Shown here in pieces: positions 30,384 to 38,764 of a stretch of DNA of 40,314 bases. Below the pieces are notes generated by a model. The model did no database searches. It had not been told where the DNA came from and saw only the letters and a list, made by a program, of their open reading frames with translations. Every line of letters begins with the position of its first letter. The first letter of the stretch is position 1. This DNA comes from Micromonospora phytophila (GTDB taxonomy: Bacteria; Actinomycetota; Actinomycetes; Mycobacteriales; Micromonosporaceae), in contig NZ_JAMOKF010000016.1 of NCBI RefSeq assembly GCF_023656545.1, positions 1 to 40,314 on the forward strand, in the 5' to 3' direction. Both the position numbers and the translations under genes were made by a program.

Positions 30384-32141
30384 GTGCGTCGCCTACCGAG
30401 CAACCTCCCGCCCCCCGTAGTCAACTTGGTGCGGTGGGTTGACGCTAACCAGGGTAATCCCCTCCCCGCAAGCCTTGTCCCTGGTGCAAACGATGAAGAG
30501 CTGAGACGGCTTTCGGCACTTGGAGCCGTAGCAAAGGCCTTGGCCCCGCATGCCGCTCCACATTGGCCCCCCCCGCTAATTGAGTGGACGAGCGCTGCCC
30601 CATTGCCCCCGGATCCTCAGCTACTTCAGTCGATACGCGAGTCATTTGACTCCGATCTAGACGTGCTCGCTGAGGCATACCAAATCCTGGTAAGCGGCGA
30701 GAACCGCCGGCAGTTGGGCACCTTTTTTACGCCTCCAGCGATCGTCCGCTACATGATCGACACCATACGACCGGTACTTCGGGGCCGCCCGTCCCACATT
30801 GTTGATCCGGGCGCGGGGGTCGGTGCCTTCACGGTTTCAGCCAGGCATATCTGGCCAACATCCACCACCATCTCTGTCGACCTCAATGTCGTCACCTTAG
30901 GCTTATTGGCGGCACGAGTAGACGCCCGAGCAAAAGGTAGATCAAAGGGTAAGCAAGGCCCGGTTAAGCTTGTGCCCCAAGACTACCTCGAGTGGATCAA
31001 TCGCGATTGGCCGAAACTGGAGGGACCACGGCTCGTCCTAGGCAATCCTCCATACACGCGCCACCAGCTGATGACCGCGAGTCAAAAAAAGCGGGCCCGG
31101 GAAGCTGCAGGAAACCTGGTGACGAGCGGACTCGCGGGCCTCTCTGCCTACTTCCTAGCAGCCACCATCAACGCTCTACGTCCAGCCGATTCATTGTGCC
31201 TTTTGCTGCCCGGTTCATGGTGTGAGACACGTTACGGCCGCGAGCTGCGAAGCTGGTTATGGCATTCACGCCGACGACGAGTTGAGGTCGATCTCTTCCC
31301 CAGCACGGTGGAGGTATTTCCTGGGACGCAAGTCACCGCCATGATCCTCTCCGTGGGACCCGAACAGGGATTAGGCCAGCCCTTTGTTGCACGCACGTTG
31401 GATCTGACAGATAAATACGGACGTCAGACCGTCACTAAGAACTCCGAAGTAACGATCGATCGTAGTGGTCCCTGTCCGCCATCTTTCACACGACTAACGA
31501 CAACTAAAAGTGCGACGATGCATGCAGACAGAAGCCTAAGTCTGGGAAGTGTTGCCACGATCCGACGAGGTGTGGCAACCGGCGCGAACAACTTCTTCTT
31601 CCTTTCTGATTGCGAACGGTCTCGCGAAGGGTTGCCTGACAAGGCCCTCCGGCCTGCTCTCGTCAAGGCGTCCCACTGTCCAGGCGACACCTTAGATCTC
31701 GAAGCCCATGAAGCCATCGGTGCAGCAGGGGCACCGAGATGGCTTTTAGACATGAACGGATGTGATGCGGCGGAGACGGACGAAGATCTGAAAGCTTATC
31801 TATCAAAAGGAAAATCGCTTGGGGTGCACAACAGGCATCTTGCGATACAACGCAAAGTCTGGCACACGGTAGAGCTCGTGGCTACCCCAGACATATTTTT
31901 GGCACCAGTTGGTAAAGGGCATCATCGTGTAATCTGCAATGAGGCCGGTGCGGTTGGCAGCAATAACCTGTACGGTATTTACCTCGGCCCGCTGGCCCCG
32001 TGGAACCTACAGCACCTGGCGGCATGGCTACGAAGCGATGACGGGCAACTTTCCTTGCAGGCTATTTCTCGCCAATATCAGGGAGGGTCATCGAAAATCG
32101 AACCTCGGTCGCTCCGAAACCTCGCAGTGCCCGTAGGATAA
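30384..32141 (+). CDS. N6-adenine DNA methyltransferase (gamma class, Eco57I/TaqI-like)
   Basis: 585 residues from the GTG at 30384. In order: a ~100-residue helical N-terminus, motif X GTFFTPPAIVRYM (112-124), the SAM-binding motif I VDPGAGVGAF (140-149), the acidic SVDLN strand end (164-168), the catalytic motif IV NPPYTRH (221-227), and a C-terminal target-recognition domain with LGSVATIRRGVATGANNFFF. This order is that of gamma-class N6A methyltransferases of type I, IIG or solitary systems. No nuclease domain is fused. 66 bases separate it from the next gene on the same strand. The lower-GC codon use marks it as foreign to the backbone. It may protect host DNA or modify targets as part of a defence system. 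Confidence 0.88.
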   Translation: MRRLPSNLPPPVVNLVRWVDANQGNPLPASLVPGANDEELRRLSALGAVAKALAPHAAPHWPPPLIEWTSAAPLPPDPQLLQSIRESFDSDLDVLAEAYQILVSGENRRQLGTFFTPPAIVRYMIDTIRPVLRGRPSHIVDPGAGVGAFTVSARHIWPTSTTISVDLNVVTLGLLAARVDARAKGRSKGKQGPVKLVPQDYLEWINRDWPKLEGPRLVLGNPPYTRHQLMTASQKKRAREAAGNLVTSGLAGLSAYFLAATINALRPADSLCLLLPGSWCETRYGRELRSWLWHSRRRRVEVDLFPSTVEVFPGTQVTAMILSVGPEQGLGQPFVARTLDLTDKYGRQTVTKNSEVTIDRSGPCPPSFTRLTTTKSATMHADRSLSLGSVATIRRGVATGANNFFFLSDCERSREGLPDKALRPALVKASHCPGDTLDLEAHEAIGAAGAPRWLLDMNGCDAAETDEDLKAYLSKGKSLGVHNRHLAIQRKVWHTVELVATPDIFLAPVGKGHHRVICNEAGAVGSNNLYGIYLGPLAPWNLQHLAAWLRSDDGQLSLQAISRQYQGGSSKIEPRSLRNLAVPVG

Positions 32142-32207
32142 TTAGTCTTATTTACTGGCTGCGAGCGGCCGCAGCACGGGAGCCAATGATGAATTGAGGT
32201 GAGGTCG

Positions 32208-34616
32208 ATGGCCGGATTCAGTGTTGATACCCACTTACTCAGAGAGCTGGGCGAGCTTCTTGTCGGCCGCGACAGCACGGCAATCCTCGAGCTCATCAAG
32301 AATGCGTACGACGCTGACGCAACTGAGGTAATTCTTTACGCAAGTAGCCTCGGTTCTAGTGACGCTGTACTACGAGTCGTAGACAATGGCAACGGCATGA
32401 CACATGGCCGTTTCCAGACAGCATTCTTGCGCATAGCTGGCCGGGATAAGGAAGGGGCAATCCGTCGCTCACCCCTTTACGGACGCCGGTATACGGGACA
32501 AAAGGGAATCGGGCGATTGGCAGCACATAAGCTTGCCGCATCGTTAAAGGTGGTTAGCGTTCCACGGCCCGCTGCATCAGAGAGCTCTCATGAAGGGGTG
32601 CACGCCCTGCTCGATTGGGACCTGATCGAGGAACAGGACACCTTAGACGAGTTAAGCGAAGGGCTCCACACCGAGCGATTGCCTCCGACGACTTCCACAC
32701 CGCCTGGTACCTTAATCGAGCTTCAACGCCTCCGATCTAGGTGGACAGAGCGGCAGCTCTCGATATTTGTATCGGAGCTGAAAACGTCTCAGCCGCCGGA
32801 CGCGCTTGCGGACCCTGGGTGGGTTCCGGGGACCATTGCCGGAACTAACCTCATTTCCACACCCCTTATCAGGGACGTATCCTCAGAGGATCCGGGTTTT
32901 CGAGTCAACCTAAGCGGGGACCTCGACACCGGCGACGATCTCTGGGATAAAGCCAGCGAGAACTTTGAGTGGTTGGTCGAGATTGAAGCACTCGGTGACA
33001 CGGTGCGCTACCACATTGCGCCGCTTGCCTCGTATGCAAAAAGGGAGCCAGCCGCGCGGGCCTACTACTTCGAAAAATCCGACCCAGCCGCCGAGCGTCC
33101 TCGGTTCCAAGCTAGAATCTTCACTAATCCGAACTCCAGCACTCGTCGGGGTCCGCTGGCCGGATTTGTTAGATCGAACGCAGGCGTCCGCGTGTACCTT
33201 GAGGGATTCAGGGTGTTGCCCTATGGGGAACACGGTGACGACTGGCTCGGCGTTGATAGAGATTACCGCTCTGGCCCCCGATTCTACACCATTGACGTAG
33301 ACCAAGACGTTAGTGACGAATTGGAAACTGACCGGCGGGAAGCTCTTTCGGCCACTGGGAACATCGGGTATTTCGGCGCGGTCTTCCTCACGGAGGAGCG
33401 AAGTGGCGGCCTTAAAAGCCTGGTAAATCGGGAAGGATTCATTCCGAATTCGACCTTTGAGGCACTCGTAGATATTGTCAGGGCGGGCATCAATTTAAGC
33501 GTCCGAGTGCGGCGCGCCGTGGCGAATCAGATTGCGGAAAGAGAGCGTCGAGCAGCCGAGGCGCGGGCGGCGCAGGCCGCTCAAAGAGATTCGCCACCAC
33601 AACAACGGCCGCGCCCGGAAGCGGGGGAACCAGGAGTAGGGGGCACTCCGTATGCGCCGCCTCAACATCCCGCACCTACAACCGCTTCGGGTTCGAGTAT
33701 GCCCCCGTCCGCCGTTCTTCTTCCGGCTTCGGCCGAGGTGGCGGCCAAGACAGCCATCAGCGAGGCGCACCGAGTTGTGGGGGCATTGCGGGCATCGACC
33801 GTGCCGTACCTTGACGCCACATCGCTTGAGAAGCTCACCGCTGGCTTTACCATTGCGACCGCGGAGCTCGAGCGGCTGCGGACCCTGCAGCCGGATCTGC
33901 GAGTATTAGCGAGCGTTGGACTTCAGTTAGGCGCATTCGTTCATGACGTCAATGGAATGCTCGGACAGGCCAGCACGATCAAACAGCTTCTTGAACCCTT
34001 GCTATACGACCAAATGCTGGCCAAGGTGCAGTCTCAACGGGTCAGACGGGTTGCGCGTGCTCTCGACGAACTGACGCACTCCCTTGCGCGGCAGAGCAGC
34101 TATCTAACTGATGTATTGGTTACCGACCCTCGCCGCCGCCGTTCCCGGCTTAGGATTAAGGACCGTCTAGCAGTGGTGCAACGCCTCCTGCACGGTCAGC
34201 TAGCGCGTCTGAACGTGACGATCGAAGATGATCTCGAATCCGATGCTGTAACGCCGCCAATGTTTCCCGCAGAGGTAGGCGTGCTACTCACAAACCTCCT
34301 CACGAATGCGGTCAAAAACGCAAGTTCGCCAGGCCGAGTTCGTGTCGAAAGCAGGGCGCTGGGGCGAAGAGGGCTTACTCTTCTTGTGCACAACACTGGT
34401 GCGGCCGTCGATCTCGAAGAGGCTGAGCGGTGGTTCCTGCCCTTCGAGAGCACTACGACGGAGGTCAACGAGGTTTTAGGCCAAGGCCTTGGTCTTGGGC
34501 TTCCCATTACAAGGGCACTTGTGGAAGACTACCGAGGCACTATTCACTTCGTCGAGGCCCCCCCGGGCTTCGCAACGAGCGTACGCGTTGACCTTCCTGA
34601 CCCCCAGGAGCGATGA
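32208..34616 (+). CDS. Dual-GHKL ATPase/histidine kinase: Hsp90/MORC-like N-terminus plus sensor-kinase C-terminus
   Basis: 802 residues from the ATG at 32208 after GAGGTGAGG. The N-terminal GHKL domain has Glu28-xx-LIKNAYDADA (N box), VVDNGNGMT (57-65) and TGQKGIGRLA (96-105), as in Hsp90, MutL and MORC ATPases. A middle region of ~350 residues follows, then an Ala/Gln/Arg-rich linker (~440-515). The C-terminal half has an H-box-like FVHDVNG with His579, the N box LLTNAVKNA (~697-705), a G1-like HNTG (728) and GQGLGLGL (758-765), a full histidine-kinase ATP-binding domain. No membrane segment, so it senses a cytosolic cue. Its stop overlaps the next start (ATGA). The two-ATPase architecture is unusual. 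Phosphotransfer to the next gene product is inferred. Confidence 0.85.
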   Translation: MAGFSVDTHLLRELGELLVGRDSTAILELIKNAYDADATEVILYASSLGSSDAVLRVVDNGNGMTHGRFQTAFLRIAGRDKEGAIRRSPLYGRRYTGQKGIGRLAAHKLAASLKVVSVPRPAASESSHEGVHALLDWDLIEEQDTLDELSEGLHTERLPPTTSTPPGTLIELQRLRSRWTERQLSIFVSELKTSQPPDALADPGWVPGTIAGTNLISTPLIRDVSSEDPGFRVNLSGDLDTGDDLWDKASENFEWLVEIEALGDTVRYHIAPLASYAKREPAARAYYFEKSDPAAERPRFQARIFTNPNSSTRRGPLAGFVRSNAGVRVYLEGFRVLPYGEHGDDWLGVDRDYRSGPRFYTIDVDQDVSDELETDRREALSATGNIGYFGAVFLTEERSGGLKSLVNREGFIPNSTFEALVDIVRAGINLSVRVRRAVANQIAERERRAAEARAAQAAQRDSPPQQRPRPEAGEPGVGGTPYAPPQHPAPTTASGSSMPPSAVLLPASAEVAAKTAISEAHRVVGALRASTVPYLDATSLEKLTAGFTIATAELERLRTLQPDLRVLASVGLQLGAFVHDVNGMLGQASTIKQLLEPLLYDQMLAKVQSQRVRRVARALDELTHSLARQSSYLTDVLVTDPRRRRSRLRIKDRLAVVQRLLHGQLARLNVTIEDDLESDAVTPPMFPAEVGVLLTNLLTNAVKNASSPGRVRVESRALGRRGLTLLVHNTGAAVDLEEAERWFLPFESTTTEVNEVLGQGLGLGLPITRALVEDYRGTIHFVEAPPGFATSVRVDLPDPQER

Positions 34617-35881
34617 TGCAAGCCGATCAGCAAGTGCCTGCCACACCCGACGGAGCCCAGGCACCTCTCGTAGTCATTATTGACGACGAGGATCAGCTCG
34701 CCTTCGCGGAGCTGTTGCAGGATGAAGGGCTTGACGCCATCTCCCTCCACCCAGATGATCTGGATGGGGACATTTTGGCGAAGGCCACCACGGTTATTGT
34801 TGATCAGTATCTTGACAATTGGTCAAGCCGTAGCCGCTCGTCTATACCTTTCGCTATGAAGATTCCAGACGGCCTTAGTCTGGCCTCGGTGCTACGTTCT
34901 CATGTTGAGGCCAGCGGCGACCGTAAAGGGCCGCCTGCGAGTGCTGTCTCCTTCGTATTGCGGACGGGGGAGGCCGAGAAAATTGGGGCTGGACTGCCGA
35001 GGGCTGCCCGAGAGTACCTGCTTGCAGGACAGTATAACCTCGAGTGGGTCTTTGATAAGGGGTATTTACCGGAGGCAGGGAAGCCGTCGTCCGCAGCGCG
35101 AATTGCCCAGCTCGCGATCGCCACGGCAAGCCTTCCATCGGATTGGGGGCCAGAGTCAGGTGATCCGGGAGCACGGTGGCTTCGCCTCCCACAATCTGAT
35201 TGGGCTGAGGACGCGCGTTGGCAGGTGGAGCAATGCCGGCCTCCTCAGCATGTTGTTGCGCAACGAACGGCCGGCCGCGCTTGGCTTCGATGGTTCCTTC
35301 ATCGGATCTTGCCCTTCCCCACCTTCTTGATAGATGGCCGCAAAGTAGCTGCTTCTTTAGGCCTTACGACGAGCGCGCTGGAAGAGGTCCTTCAATCGGA
35401 CAGCGAGCTGAAGAGGAAGCTTGATGAGGCCCTCTATCAGGGGCCCCTCAATACATTCATGGGTTTGCGGTGGTGGCGGGCCGGTGTAGGGCACGTCATC
35501 AATGAAATGCTCCAGGAGTGTGGTCTCGAGGACGAACTCGATCTTGCGAGCATCGGGTTCGCGGCGTCCTCGCTTCATGGAAGCGCCCTGCCGCGCCTCA
35601 ATATTGACGACCCAGTCCTTGAGCTTAGCGCGGACTATTCCGTTTCGGCGGATCCAATTTCTGCGTCTGATGCGGTCCGCCTCCAGCCCGATGATTGGCC
35701 GCCTTACGCGGACGAGCCCTGGGCGCACAGAAAGCATCTCGAGTCAGAGGCTGATCCCGATCTTATGGCCCTGGTGGTTTCAATGGATCGGTGGCATTTG
35801 AGGGGCGCCCGGGCGTCGGATGAAACCGTCCGGCCCGAGCCTCCGATGGCTCATGGAAACGAGCTGGGGAGGTCCGAATGA
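34613..35881 (+). CDS. Divergent receiver-domain protein with unknown C-terminal region
   Basis: 422 residues from 34613 (a second ATG at 34616 is better spaced from CAGGAG). Residues ~17-130 look like a response-regulator receiver: strand and acid pocket VVIIDDED (20-27), strand 3 with the candidate phospho-acceptor Asp64 (TTVIVDQYLDN), an insertion, then PDGLSLASVLR (85-95) as helix 3, and AVSFVLRTG for strand 4. The ~290-residue rest has no family I recognise, but it contains a helical segment RAWLRWFLHRILPFPTFLID and a conserved-looking GLRWWRAGVGHVINEML. No DNA-binding helix-turn-helix is obvious. Start and stop overlap both neighbours, so it is made with the kinase and the PIN protein. 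Likely the relay partner of the kinase. Confidence 0.75.
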   Translation: MMQADQQVPATPDGAQAPLVVIIDDEDQLAFAELLQDEGLDAISLHPDDLDGDILAKATTVIVDQYLDNWSSRSRSSIPFAMKIPDGLSLASVLRSHVEASGDRKGPPASAVSFVLRTGEAEKIGAGLPRAAREYLLAGQYNLEWVFDKGYLPEAGKPSSAARIAQLAIATASLPSDWGPESGDPGARWLRLPQSDWAEDARWQVEQCRPPQHVVAQRTAGRAWLRWFLHRILPFPTFLIDGRKVAASLGLTTSALEEVLQSDSELKRKLDEALYQGPLNTFMGLRWWRAGVGHVINEMLQECGLEDELDLASIGFAASSLHGSALPRLNIDDPVLELSADYSVSADPISASDAVRLQPDDWPPYADEPWAHRKHLESEADPDLMALVVSMDRWHLRGARASDETVRPEPPMAHGNELGRSE

Positions 35882-36507
35882 GGCCGAGGTCTTCCCCAAG
35901 ACGTACGATCGATATTACGCAAGAGACTCAGTATGTGACTGACACCGGGCCTCTCCTGTGCCTTGGTCACTCTCAAGTCTTGCGAGAGCAGGTTCAGCGC
36001 CGGTGCAAATCTCGTACGCATTGGGTAGACGCCGTGCGGCAGGAGCTTGCCAATCATGCTAAGGGGCGCGACGCAAAGGGCAAAGCTGCTCAGCACTTCG
36101 ATCGGCCTGATTGCACGTGGCTGACCATGGCACCGCCGATTCAGCCTCAAGAGATCCCGATATTGGAGGCGCTTCTAGATAGGCTGAAGGAGCTCGAGCT
36201 AGAAAAGGCGCAGAGGCTGGGAGTCCGAGCAAAGTCGCACCCAAAAGCGAACCTCGGGGAAGCTGAAAGCATCCTTCATGCAACTAGACACGGACACGCC
36301 ATTCTCGCTCACGATAACACTGCGAAACGAGTAGCGTGGGACGTTGGCCTGCAGGCAGGTACTATCGTCGACCTCGCTAAGTGGATGATTTCGAAGGGTG
36401 CGAACGCGCACGAGCTCGCACGGGAACTCAAGGATCTGCAGGCATCAAGGATTGACACTGGGCTTTGGATAAATAGTGTCCTGGACTTGGCGCCCCACCG
36501 GCGTTAG
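35878..36507 (+). CDS. PIN-like nuclease domain protein
   Basis: 209 residues from the ATG at 35878, with GGAGG six bases upstream and a four-base overlap with the previous stop. The first strand YVTDTGPLLCLG carries Asp22; WVDAVRQEL gives Asp51 and Glu57; LGEAESILHA gives Glu128 and Glu130; ILAHDNTAKRVAWDVGL gives Asp146. This is the acidic tetrad of PIN-domain RNases (DUF3368-like branch), as in VapC toxins. A helical insertion (KELELEKAQRLGVRAKS) and a C-terminal helix pair are additional. It is the last gene of the operon and the likely effector that cuts RNA, or possibly DNA. No VapB-like antitoxin is adjacent; the receiver protein may hold it inactive. Confidence 0.8.
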   Translation: MRPRSSPRRTIDITQETQYVTDTGPLLCLGHSQVLREQVQRRCKSRTHWVDAVRQELANHAKGRDAKGKAAQHFDRPDCTWLTMAPPIQPQEIPILEALLDRLKELELEKAQRLGVRAKSHPKANLGEAESILHATRHGHAILAHDNTAKRVAWDVGLQAGTIVDLAKWMISKGANAHELARELKDLQASRIDTGLWINSVLDLAPHRR

Positions 36508-36906
36508 TTAGCCAGTCTAGCGATCTTGACCCGCATTCGAACGAAACAATCGCCTGCCCGGGTTCCTGATTCGGGTAGCGACACCAGTTGTCCGTTCGCC
36601 TCGGCAGCCAGGGCATGGTTGCCCTCGCGCTGCCTGACCTCTATTTGGTTGGTGAACTCGCCGACGAACTGGCGGCGCCAGCGAGGAGGGGTTCGGAGAT
36701 CGCCTGCAGCCCCGCCCGTGCCGGCGACTGCGGGAACTGTCACTGATCAGCGCCGACCAAGTGAAGCCGACAAGTGCCGGGAGCCGGCGTCCTACGCCGG
36801 CTGCTGGCGGAAAGAGGCGGTGCCACAGTCGGGCGATCCGGGATCTAGGCATTGACAGGCCCGTTGATGCGCGACCGTACCGCCGAGCGGCGGCACCCGG
36901 TTCTCC
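36508..36906. other. 399-base stretch at the right edge of the island
   Basis: A hairpin AGCCGGCGT (36782-36790) / ACGCCGGCT (36794-36802) with a three-base loop may end transcription from either side. A minus-strand frame 36504-36743 (79 codons, MTVPAVAGTGG...RMRVKIARLAN) has backbone-like codon use in part but no recognisable family, and could be a gene remnant. The GC level rises back to backbone in this gap, so the island boundary is probably here. No tRNA or repeat of the left side was found by eye. Confidence 0.45.
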
Positions 36907-38586
36907 TTACTCGACGCTGGGGAGCTTCGGTCCCAGCACGTCGTCCGCGTCTACAATGGTGTACGCGTACCCCTGCTCGGCCAGGAACCGCTGCCGGTGC
37001 GCCGCATACTCCGTGTCGATCGTGTCCCGGGACACCACCGTGTAGAAGTGCGCCTGCCGACCGTCGGCCTTCGGCCGCAGCACCCGCCCCAGCCGCTGCG
37101 CCTCCTCCTGCCGTGACCCGAACGTCCCCGACACCTGGATCGCCACCGCCGCCTCCGGCAGGTCGATGGAGAAGTTGCCGACCTTGGAGATGACCAGGGT
37201 GCGAACCTCCCCCGAGCGGAACGCGTCGAAGAGCCGCTCCCGCTCCTTGTTGGTGGTCGAGCCCTGGATGATCGGTGCGTCCAGGTATTCCCCCAGCTGG
37301 TGCAGCTGGTCGATGTACCCGCCGATCACCAGCACCTGGTCGTCCTTGTGCCGGTCGACCAGCGCCTTCACCACCGGCAGCTTCGTGCGGGCCGTCGCCG
37401 CCATCCGGTAGCGCTCCTCGGCCTCCGCCGTCGCGTAGGTCATCCGCTCGGCGTCGGTCAGCGTGACGCGTACCTCGGTGCACTCGGCCGGGGCGATCCA
37501 GCCCTGCGACTCGATGTCCTTCCACGGCGCGTCGTACCGCTTGGGGCCGATCAGGCTGAACACGTCGCCCTCCCGGCCGTCCTCGCGTACCAGAGTCGCC
37601 GTCAGGCCCAGCCGGCGGCGGGCCTGGAGGTCCGCGGTGAACCGGAAGATCGGCGCGGGCAGCAGGTGGACCTCGTCGTAGACGACCAGGCCCCAGTCGC
37701 GGGCGCCGAACAGGTCCAGGTGGGTGAACGCGCCGCCGCGCCGCGAGGTGAGCACCTGGTACGTCGCGATGGTGACCGGGCGGATCTCCTTGCGCTCACC
37801 GGAGTACTCGCCGATCTCCTCCTCGGTCAGCGAGGTGCGGGCGATCAGCTCCCGCTTCCACTGCCGGCCGGCGACGGTGTTGGTGACCAGGATCAGCGTG
37901 GTGGCCTTCGCCTCGGCCATCGCCGCCGCCCCGACCAGCGTCTTGCCCGCGCCGCATGGGAGCACGACCACGCCGGACCCGCCGGCCCAGAACGCCTCCA
38001 CGGCCTCCCGCTGGTACGACCGCAGCGTCCACGGCTTGCGGCCCTCCTTGCCGGCCTCGGCCAGCTCGATCGGGTGCGCCTCGCCGTCGACGTAGCCGGC
38101 CAGGTCCTCGGCGGGCCAGCCCAGCTTGAGCAGCGCCTGCTTGAGCCGGCCCCGCTCGGACGGGTGCACCTGGATCGTGTCGTCGTCGATCTTGTCGCCG
38201 AGCATGCCGGCGAGCTTCTTGCTCTTGGCGACCTCGATCAGCACCATCCGGTCCAGCGCCCGCAGCACCAGGCCGTGCGCCGGGTCGTTGGCGAGCTGGA
38301 GCCGGCCGTACCGGTCCATCGTCTCCGCCACGTCCACCAGCAGCCCGTGCGGCACCGGGTAGCGCGAGTACTTGATCAGCGCGTCCACCACGGCCTCGGC
38401 GTCGTGGCCGGCGGCGCGGGCGTTCCACAGCCCCAGCGGGGTGAGCCGGTAGGTGTGCACGTGCTCCGGGGAGCGCTCCAGCTCGGCGAAGGGGGCGATC
38501 GCCATCCGGCAGGCCTGGGCGTCGGGGTGGTCGATCTCCAACAGCAGGGTCTTGTCCGACTGCACGATCAAAGGTCCGCTGCTCAC
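36907..38586 (-). CDS. XPB/Rad25-type DNA repair helicase (ERCC3-like, SF2)
   Basis: 559 residues from the GTG at 38586, with GGAGGAGAG upstream. An N-terminal ~190-residue domain (bacterial XPB type) precedes the helicase: Walker A PCGAGKTLVG, motif Ia LILVTNT, the DEVH box (VVYDEVHLLPA), TATLVR (motif III), and motifs V-VI with ISKVGNFSIDLP and QRLGRVLRP. The RED motif of XPB (VREDGRE) is also visible. A 3'-5' helicase of nucleotide excision repair or R-loop processing, as for mycobacterial Rv0861c. A helicase-associated gene of the Rv0862c type lies at the window's end, separated by two plus-strand genes. Confidence 0.95.
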   Translation of the reverse strand: MSSGPLIVQSDKTLLLEIDHPDAQACRMAIAPFAELERSPEHVHTYRLTPLGLWNARAAGHDAEAVVDALIKYSRYPVPHGLLVDVAETMDRYGRLQLANDPAHGLVLRALDRMVLIEVAKSKKLAGMLGDKIDDDTIQVHPSERGRLKQALLKLGWPAEDLAGYVDGEAHPIELAEAGKEGRKPWTLRSYQREAVEAFWAGGSGVVVLPCGAGKTLVGAAAMAEAKATTLILVTNTVAGRQWKRELIARTSLTEEEIGEYSGERKEIRPVTIATYQVLTSRRGGAFTHLDLFGARDWGLVVYDEVHLLPAPIFRFTADLQARRRLGLTATLVREDGREGDVFSLIGPKRYDAPWKDIESQGWIAPAECTEVRVTLTDAERMTYATAEAEERYRMAATARTKLPVVKALVDRHKDDQVLVIGGYIDQLHQLGEYLDAPIIQGSTTNKERERLFDAFRSGEVRTLVISKVGNFSIDLPEAAVAIQVSGTFGSRQEEAQRLGRVLRPKADGRQAHFYTVVSRDTIDTEYAAHRQRFLAEQGYAYTIVDADDVLGPKLPSVE

Positions 38587-38764
38587 GCCAGCGCTCTCCT
38601 CCACCTCGGGGCGTCGGCCGTCCGGGAGGCGACTGGCGCGCCCCGGGCCGACCATCCAGTGTTGCACGCGGCCGGGTGACGGCCGAGAAATCTGCCCACC
38701 GGGCGCAACCGGCACGGCACTCCCATACGTCTAGCAAGGGGACAGGCTGTCCAGGGGAGGCGTC

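Noticed and set aside
36508..36906. Possible tRNA fragment or attachment site at the island's right edge
   Set aside because: The only clear structure is a 9-bp hairpin; no cloverleaf, no T-loop and no matching repeat on the left side.
36907..38715. The XPB helicase as an extra gene of the defence-like operon
   Set aside because: It is on the opposite strand, of backbone composition, and a conserved actinobacterial core gene.
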